Assembly: GCA_027486585.1 (NCBI GenBank)
Contig: JAIXOU010000122.1
Coordinates: 62,001 to 126,000, forward strand
From: Verrucomicrobiaceae bacterium
GTDB lineage: Bacteria > Verrucomicrobiota > Verrucomicrobiia > Verrucomicrobiales > Verrucomicrobiaceae
Direction of reading: 5' to 3'
DNA length: 64,000 nucleotides
Position numbers and translations under genes: made by a program. Below the pieces are notes generated by a model. It did not search any database. It worked only from the letters and a program-made list of their open reading frames with translations, and had not been told where the DNA came from. How positions within the stretch are numbered: position 1 is the stretch's first letter; each line of letters starts with the position of its first letter. Positions 59,853 through 64,000 of this stretch are shown one piece after another.

Positions 59853-60623
59853 ATGAATAAATATTATCTGCTGACACTCCTCCCACTCCTTGCTTCGTGC
59901 TCATCCACGAGTTCCTCTTCAACCGCGAGTGCTCCTGCCGCTATGCCCATGACTGGCGGAAAATATTCCGCTCCGGTCGAGACGGTAGTCATGGAGGAAG
60001 AAGCTCCCCGTAAATGGTGGGCCTTCAACAAGCGTCCTTCGAAGCCTGCTTCCAAGTACTCCACACGTTACACCAACAAAGGCCTTTCCTATCCTTATCA
60101 AGTCGTTGACCAAAGCGCCGATTCATCACTGGATGTCACTGAAGACTCCTCCGATTACGTCACCGCTGTCGGCACTCGCCAGACTCGCAACTACTCCAAC
60201 ACGATCTTCCGCACCGCTCGTCGTGGTGGTAACATCGTTCGGAAAGAAGGCAATCGCGTGGCTGAAACCGTCTATGATGTCGGTGATCAAGGCACCCAAT
60301 ACGCCCACGACGAACTCTATGACACCACTGATCTGGGCCTGAATGGAGTCCAGCGCGGTATGCACATGGGCGGAACCGTTGTTTGCGGAGCCATGAAGAC
60401 CTATTCCAATGTTTGGGATCGCACCACTCAGGGCATCTTCGGTGGACTGCTCCGCTGCACTGTGCGTGACACCAAGCCATACATGGTAGGTAGCCTCAAC
60501 GATCAATACACGGATGGCAATTTCCCTGGTTCAGGCTGGCGCCGTCCAATGCCATCCATGGCAGCCGTCTCTGCACCAGTTGCAGAGACCAGCGGCAAAG
60601 GTGTGTATACCTCCTCTAAATAA
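59853..60623 (+). CDS. Lipoprotein of unknown function
   Basis: 256 residues. Lipoprotein signal NKYYLLTLLPLLASCSST with the lipid Cys after LLAS, then a Ser/Thr-rich linker. The body contains RKWWAFNKRPSKPASKYSTR and TRQTRNYSNTIFRTARRGGN, with aromatic and basic patches. A second stretch (YDTTDLGLNGVQRGMHMGGT) is Gly/Met-rich. No family is recognised. It is transcribed alone and followed by a strong terminator. Confidence 0.65.
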   Translation: MNKYYLLTLLPLLASCSSTSSSSTASAPAAMPMTGGKYSAPVETVVMEEEAPRKWWAFNKRPSKPASKYSTRYTNKGLSYPYQVVDQSADSSLDVTEDSSDYVTAVGTRQTRNYSNTIFRTARRGGNIVRKEGNRVAETVYDVGDQGTQYAHDELYDTTDLGLNGVQRGMHMGGTVVCGAMKTYSNVWDRTTQGIFGGLLRCTVRDTKPYMVGSLNDQYTDGNFPGSGWRRPMPSMAAVSAPVAETSGKGVYTSSK

Positions 60624-60649
60624 GTTTTCGGTATCCTCCTAACTTCATC

Positions 60650-60679
60650 GAAAGCGGCTCTTCGGAGCCGCTTTTTTTG
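60650..60679 (+). terminator. Rho-independent terminator
   Basis: AAAGCGGCTC-TTCG-GAGCCGC followed by TTTTTTT. A seven-pair GC-rich stem with a stable TTCG tetraloop, directly after the lipoprotein gene. Confidence 0.9.
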
Positions 60680-60733
60680 TGTCTTGGATTCGAATTCTTC
60701 ATGACTTGTGCCTGTGAGAGTCCTGGGTTCCAT

Positions 60734-60762
60734 TTGACAAAGTTGGTTCGCCGTGCGTTAAT
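60734..60762 (+). promoter_or_regulatory. Sigma-70-like promoter driving the c-di-AMP riboswitch
   Basis: TTGACA at 60734-60739, 17-bp spacer and GTTAAT at 60757-60762. The predicted start at about 60769 coincides with the 5' edge of the riboswitch aptamer. Confidence 0.5.
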
Positions 60763-60767
60763 TTTCT

Positions 60768-60922
60768 TGCAGCCGAGGCCACGACTCCTTCCTGAGTGGT
60801 GGCGCGGGGGAACCAACTTCCTAGAAAATCGCAAGAGACTTTAGGATGGGGCGCACGAGGACGGGAAACCGTCTGAGGGGTCACTTCCAAGACCTAGTCC
60901 GACAGCTAACCTCGTAGGCCTT
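60768..60922 (+). ncRNA. c-di-AMP riboswitch (ydaO-yuaA type)
   Basis: The conserved blocks of the ydaO-yuaA aptamer occur in order: GCCGAGGCC near 60772, GCGGGGGAACC at 60804-60814, GGGGCG near 60848, a GACGGGAAACCGTC hairpin, then CCGACAGCTAACC and CCTCGTAGGC to 60919. The 3' block closely matches this family. The aptamer binds cyclic di-AMP and usually turns genes off when it is high; known targets are cell-wall hydrolases and ion or osmolyte transporters. The platform probably uses the hairpin CCCGGTGC-GAGT-GCATCGGG (60943-60962). The nearest sizeable plus-strand gene is the SPFH protein at 61501. Confidence 0.75.
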
Positions 60923-61039
60923 ATTGGGAGGGCGATCCTCTGCCCGGTGCGAGTGCATCGGGACCATGGTTTCCCCAGATAGACCTACTTTTGTAGGGCG
61001 GAAGTCCGCCATGCTAAAGTCGTTAGAGAAACCACATCT

Positions 61040-61261
61040 ATGAACCTGACTGCGATCCGCAGCTCCCCAATCCGGAGTCTGCCAGATCCTTCTACCTGCG
61101 TCACCTGCCACGAGTGTGGCAGCCCCATGACAAAGGGACTTCTGCTCCAGAATAATATCTGGGTCACACCGATCCCCGCTAATCGAAGCGTCGCGCGTCG
61201 ATTGGAAATGTGGATGATGGGCGGACTTTATCAAAAGCATAAAGTCAATGCTTGGCGGTGA
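61040..61261 (+). CDS. Possible small zinc-ribbon-like protein
   Basis: A 73-codon frame between the riboswitch and the SPFH gene. The middle shows CVTCHECGSPMTKGLLLQNN, which loosely matches the CxxC-G-x-M-x-x-G pattern of DUF6487-like zinc ribbons, then VARRLEMWMMGGLYQ. No ribosome-binding site is clear and the opposite strand is also open, so it may be a repeat-derived frame. If real it would be the first gene under the riboswitch. Confidence 0.3.
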   Translation: MNLTAIRSSPIRSLPDPSTCVTCHECGSPMTKGLLLQNNIWVTPIPANRSVARRLEMWMMGGLYQKHKVNAWR

Positions 61262-61500
61262 CCGCAATGCGCGCGCATCCAACTCATCGCTCGATAAATG
61301 GAGTCAATTGTCATGAAGACACAATCCGCTCATCACGCGGCCGCGCCACCCTAGGATTTTCGGAGGAAATGCCTCCGCTAAACGCCGGTTTTGCCGGTTC
61401 GCTTATTCACTCAATCTTCGTCCGCACGGACCGCTGCGGGCCAGGGGAAATCCATGTCTGTGCGGCCACATTCAATCAACGAAAATCATTCCATTTCATC
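61262..61500 (+). other. Structured leader upstream of the SPFH gene
   Basis: No gene. Several hairpins follow in close order: CGGAGGAAATGCCTCCG, GCCGGTTTTGCCGG and a longer one with CCGCACGGAC pairing with GTCTGTGCGG. They could be a dispersed repeat or a second regulatory RNA; I match them to no known riboswitch. Confidence 0.4.
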
Positions 61501-63270
61501 ATGAACCCAATTTTAAATTTTATTCTCAATCATCCATGGTCATTCCTGACCTTGGCCTCCATCGCCGTCTTTTGTTTCGTCAGTCTTGTCCGTATTGGTG
61601 AGAACCAAGTGGGCGTGATCATCAAGCGCTTTGCCTTTAAAAACCTGAAGCCCGGTGAAATGCTGGCGCTCAATGGCGAGGCGGGTTATCAGGCCGATAC
61701 GCTACCTCCTGGGCTGCACTTTGGTTATTGGCTCTGGCAGTATGAGGTGCAGCGTGTGCCAATGCTTGTCGTTCCTCAGGGCGAGTTGGCCCTTATCGTC
61801 TCAAGGGCAGGCGCGGCCATCCCTCCTGAACGCATTCTTGGTCGTATGATCGATTGTGATCACTTTCAGGACGCACGTCGATTCCTCGTCGGTGGTGGTG
61901 AAAAGGGACGCCAGTTGGGTGTCCTCACCGCTGGGACCTACCGTATCAATCCAGCTCTGTTCACGGTCATCACTTCTCGCAATGCCGCAGATCATGGTTT
62001 GTCCCCGAACAAACTCCGCCTCCTTCATGTCTCGGCTGACCGCGTTGGCATCGTCACGACGATGGATGGTGTGCCAATTGAACAAGGTGAGATGGCCGGT
62101 GCCATGATTCCTGGACACAATAACTTCCAAGATGCGCAGGCATTCCTGAACGCTGGCGGTAGTCGTGGTCTTCAAGAGCAGATCCTGCTCAGCGGTCAGT
62201 GGAATCTCAATCCCTGGTTTGCCGATGTCGAGCAGACCGAGATGATCGAAATCCCCATTGGCCATGTGGGTGTCGTCATCTCTTATGTCGGTAAAATTCA
62301 CGAAGACGTCAGTGGCCCTGAGTTTAAGCATGGCGACCTTGTCGAAGTCGGTCACAAAGGTGTCTGGGTAAAGCCTCTGCTACCTGGTAAACATCCGATT
62401 AACTTGCGTATTCAACGTGTGGAATTGGTGCCGACAACGAACATTGTGCTGAACTGGGCCAATCGTACCGAAGCACACCACTTTGATGAAAAGCTCAGCA
62501 GCATCACCGTCCGTTCACGAGATGGCTTTGCTTTCAACCTGGATGTTTCACAGATCATCCATATCGGTGCCAATGAAGCACCGAAGGTGATCAGCCGCGC
62601 TGGTTCCTTGCAGAATCTCATTGATCACGTGCTTCAGCCGATTGTGGGGAACTACTTCCGCAATAGTGCCCAAGACTACACCGTGCTCGATTTCTTGAGC
62701 GCTCGTAGCGAGCGTCAGCATGAGGCTGCGTCTCATATTGCAGCGGCTCTGCGTGAGTATGACGTCGAGGCCATTGATACCTTGATAGGTGACATCACAC
62801 CACCTGAGACACTGATGAAGACACAGACAGATCGCAAGATCGCTGAGGAACAACGAAAGACCTATGAGATGCAAGAGGCCGCAGAGAAACAACGCCAGCA
62901 ACTCGTGCGTCAAACGTCATTGGCTGATATTCAGAATGAAATCGTCGGAGCTGAGGAAGGGGTGCGCATTGCTGAGCTTCATGCCAGTTCCTCCGTCAAA
63001 AAGAGTGAAGGTGAAGCCACAAGTACACGTCTGCGTGCCAATGGTGAAGCCGATGCTATCCGAGCCACCGGGCAGGCTAAAGCGGAAGCTCATAGTGCAG
63101 GCATCCATGCCGTGGGTCAGGATACTTATGCACTCATGCAGCTTTTCCAAATCATTGCAGAAAAGAATCTGCGCGTCGTCCCCGACGTGCTTGTCACCAG
63201 CGGTGCAGGTGGCAGCAGTGGCATGATCGAAGCCCTCATGGCTATGGTGGCGAAGAAGACTCTGAATTAA
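61501..63270 (+). CDS. SPFH/band-7 (flotillin-like) membrane protein
   Basis: 589 residues from the ATG at 61501. The frame is open further upstream, but that part is structured leader DNA. One N-terminal membrane helix (FLTLASIAVFCFVSLVRIGE) is followed by an SPFH domain (SSITVRSRDGFAFNLDVSQI, LQPIVGNYFRNSAQDYTVLD) and a long helical tail with Ala/Glu repeats (ADAIRATGQAKAEAHSAGIH) as in flotillins. An internal duplication is visible: DCDHFQDARRFLVGGGEKG and GHNNFQDAQAFLNAGGSRG, about 80 residues apart. Such proteins organise membrane microdomains. The upstream c-di-AMP riboswitch may tie it to cell-envelope or ion stress. Confidence 0.82.
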   Translation: MNPILNFILNHPWSFLTLASIAVFCFVSLVRIGENQVGVIIKRFAFKNLKPGEMLALNGEAGYQADTLPPGLHFGYWLWQYEVQRVPMLVVPQGELALIVSRAGAAIPPERILGRMIDCDHFQDARRFLVGGGEKGRQLGVLTAGTYRINPALFTVITSRNAADHGLSPNKLRLLHVSADRVGIVTTMDGVPIEQGEMAGAMIPGHNNFQDAQAFLNAGGSRGLQEQILLSGQWNLNPWFADVEQTEMIEIPIGHVGVVISYVGKIHEDVSGPEFKHGDLVEVGHKGVWVKPLLPGKHPINLRIQRVELVPTTNIVLNWANRTEAHHFDEKLSSITVRSRDGFAFNLDVSQIIHIGANEAPKVISRAGSLQNLIDHVLQPIVGNYFRNSAQDYTVLDFLSARSERQHEAASHIAAALREYDVEAIDTLIGDITPPETLMKTQTDRKIAEEQRKTYEMQEAAEKQRQQLVRQTSLADIQNEIVGAEEGVRIAELHASSSVKKSEGEATSTRLRANGEADAIRATGQAKAEAHSAGIHAVGQDTYALMQLFQIIAEKNLRVVPDVLVTSGAGGSSGMIEALMAMVAKKTLN

Positions 63271-63378
63271 CCAAACTCATTCGGAAAGGTAGAGTCGCAG
63301 CTGCCCATTTCTAGCATCTACTAGAGGTTGGCAGTTTGCTGCAATAATGGCGCAACTAACTGGGTATTGAATGGCCTG

Positions 63379-64000
63379 ATGAAATGGCTTTTCCACATCG
63401 CGGCTACATTTACTCTTCCCCTGATTGCAGTGGAATTACCGGTTGGGCTTCCAGAGTCAGCCAAGCGCCCAGTGGTTGTCACTCTGGAGGCATCTCAAGA
63501 TCAGCCTAAGCTTCCTCAGGCCACGCTGCCGGAGGGGTATTCCTTCACACTAGCTGCGGCAGCGCCGCTCGTCACTCATCCGATGATGGGATGCCTGGAT
63601 GATCGGGGACGCCTTTTTGTTGGCGATGCGGTGGGCGTCAACTGGAGCAAGCAGGAACTTGATGCCAATCCACCGAACCGTGTCCTCATGCTTGAGGATA
63701 CCAATCATGATGGTCGCTATGATAAAAGCACGATCTTTGCAGATAAGATGACTTTTCCTCAAGGTGCCTGCTGGTTGGATGGGTCCCTCTATGTGGGTTC
63801 ACCGCCATCCATCTGGAAACTCACGGATACCAATGAAGACGGCGTTGCTGACAAACGAGAAGAAATTGTGACCGGCTTTGATTACACGGGAAATGCGGCT
63901 GATATACATGGTCCGTTTTTGCATCCGAATGGCCGTCTTTATTGGTGTCATGGGCGTAAGGGGCACAAGGTCTTCCAAAAAAACGGAACTCTGGTGGATG
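63379..64000 (+). CDS. Secreted TIGR02604-like (Pirellula/Verrucomicrobium) dehydrogenase-type protein (partial)
   Basis: Starts at an ATG at 63379 with signal KWLFHIAATFTLPLIAV and stays open to the window edge (207 codons). The sequence shows LPEGYSFTLAAAAPLVTHPM, CLDDRGRLFVGDAVGVNWSK, LMLEDTNHDGRYDKSTIFAD, CWLDGSLYVGSPPSIWKLTD and GPFLHPNGRLYWCHGRKGHK, which is the N-terminal propeller domain TIGR02604 characteristic of this phylum group, with calcium-like DTNxDG loops. Such proteins often continue into HEAT repeats and a cytochrome c domain; those would lie beyond 64000. It is in the same direction as the SPFH gene but 108 nt away. Confidence 0.8.
   Translation, partial: MKWLFHIAATFTLPLIAVELPVGLPESAKRPVVVTLEASQDQPKLPQATLPEGYSFTLAAAAPLVTHPMMGCLDDRGRLFVGDAVGVNWSKQELDANPPNRVLMLEDTNHDGRYDKSTIFADKMTFPQGACWLDGSLYVGSPPSIWKLTDTNEDGVADKREEIVTGFDYTGNAADIHGPFLHPNGRLYWCHGRKGHKVFQKNGTLVD

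Noticed and set aside
60690-60930. tmRNA or RNase P RNA
   Set aside because: No tRNA-like 3' end with CCA and no RNase P core motif (GAGGAAAGTCC); the conserved blocks fit the ydaO-yuaA aptamer instead.
60881-61282. Minus-strand frame of 133 codons opposite the riboswitch leader
   Set aside because: It runs antisense into a well-conserved riboswitch and has no recognisable domain.

Overview
The window looks like a chromosomal segment of a Verrucomicrobiota bacterium, probably near Prosthecobacter/Verrucomicrobium. The lineage call is an inference from gene content: a Tat-exported DUF1501 protein, Tat-exported Gfo/Idh/MocA and TIM-barrel isomerase-like proteins, PQQ-type beta-propellers, a multihaem cytochrome c, a Pirellula/Verrucomicrobium-type (TIGR02604-like) dehydrogenase domain, an archaeal/eukaryal-type prolyl-tRNA synthetase, few clear Shine-Dalgarno sites and many dispersed repeats. 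I saw no rRNA, tRNA or CRISPR array.

Layout. 1-4.3 kb: prenyltransferase-repeat protein (cut by the window edge), argA, a Tat sugar-isomerase-like protein and a xylose-binding-like protein, all on minus. 4.3-12.9 kb: an accessory region with heptamer and octamer tandem repeats, a DUF883-like gene between two copies of one repeat module, a coiled-coil membrane protein, a Vsr remnant, an HNH endonuclease, a long 21-bp-period degenerate array, an HsdS remnant and an intact AbiE-type toxin-antitoxin pair with a candidate operator. It reads as a decayed defence island. 12.9-34 kb: mostly housekeeping and metabolic genes (rRNA methyltransferase, Ldh2-type dehydrogenase, Ogt, ABC-F, PQQ propeller, Gfo/Idh, threonine aldolase, dGTPase, GlcD, ketosynthase-like protein, HlyD-type adaptor, VapBC, double-domain ModA-like protein, rhodanese, NlpC/P60).

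34-39.4 kb: second accessory region. A second 21-bp-period array, in opposite orientation, starts with a short conserved peptide. It is followed by a truncated Rhs core whose frame is broken by one amber codon, a C-terminal tip with a His/Cys pair like clan CD peptidases, and a candidate immunity gene. A second copy of the array's leader peptide and a REP-associated tyrosine transposase come next. 39.4-47 kb: an oxidative/catabolic cluster (TIM-barrel isomerase, DJ-1/PfpI, pentahaem cytochrome c, beta-propeller), LysR and DUF1501. 47-60.7 kb: TRIC channel, small His-rich lipoprotein, phosphodiester glycosidase-like protein, glycosyltransferase, TM2 protein, LptF/G permease with an unusual N-terminus, proS, TPR protein, acs and a lipoprotein with a terminator. 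60.7-64 kb: a promoter plus c-di-AMP (ydaO-yuaA) riboswitch, an SPFH/band-7 protein and the start of a TIGR02604-like secreted protein cut by the window edge.

Most notable: (1) two inversely oriented arrays of about 21 bp period that both read as LGxxxxD-type heptapeptides, one with a duplicated leader peptide beside the transposase; (2) the orphan Rhs tip with its likely immunity gene; (3) the c-di-AMP riboswitch, whose nearest sizeable downstream gene is an SPFH protein; (4) the AbiE pair with an inverted-repeat operator in a defence graveyard.
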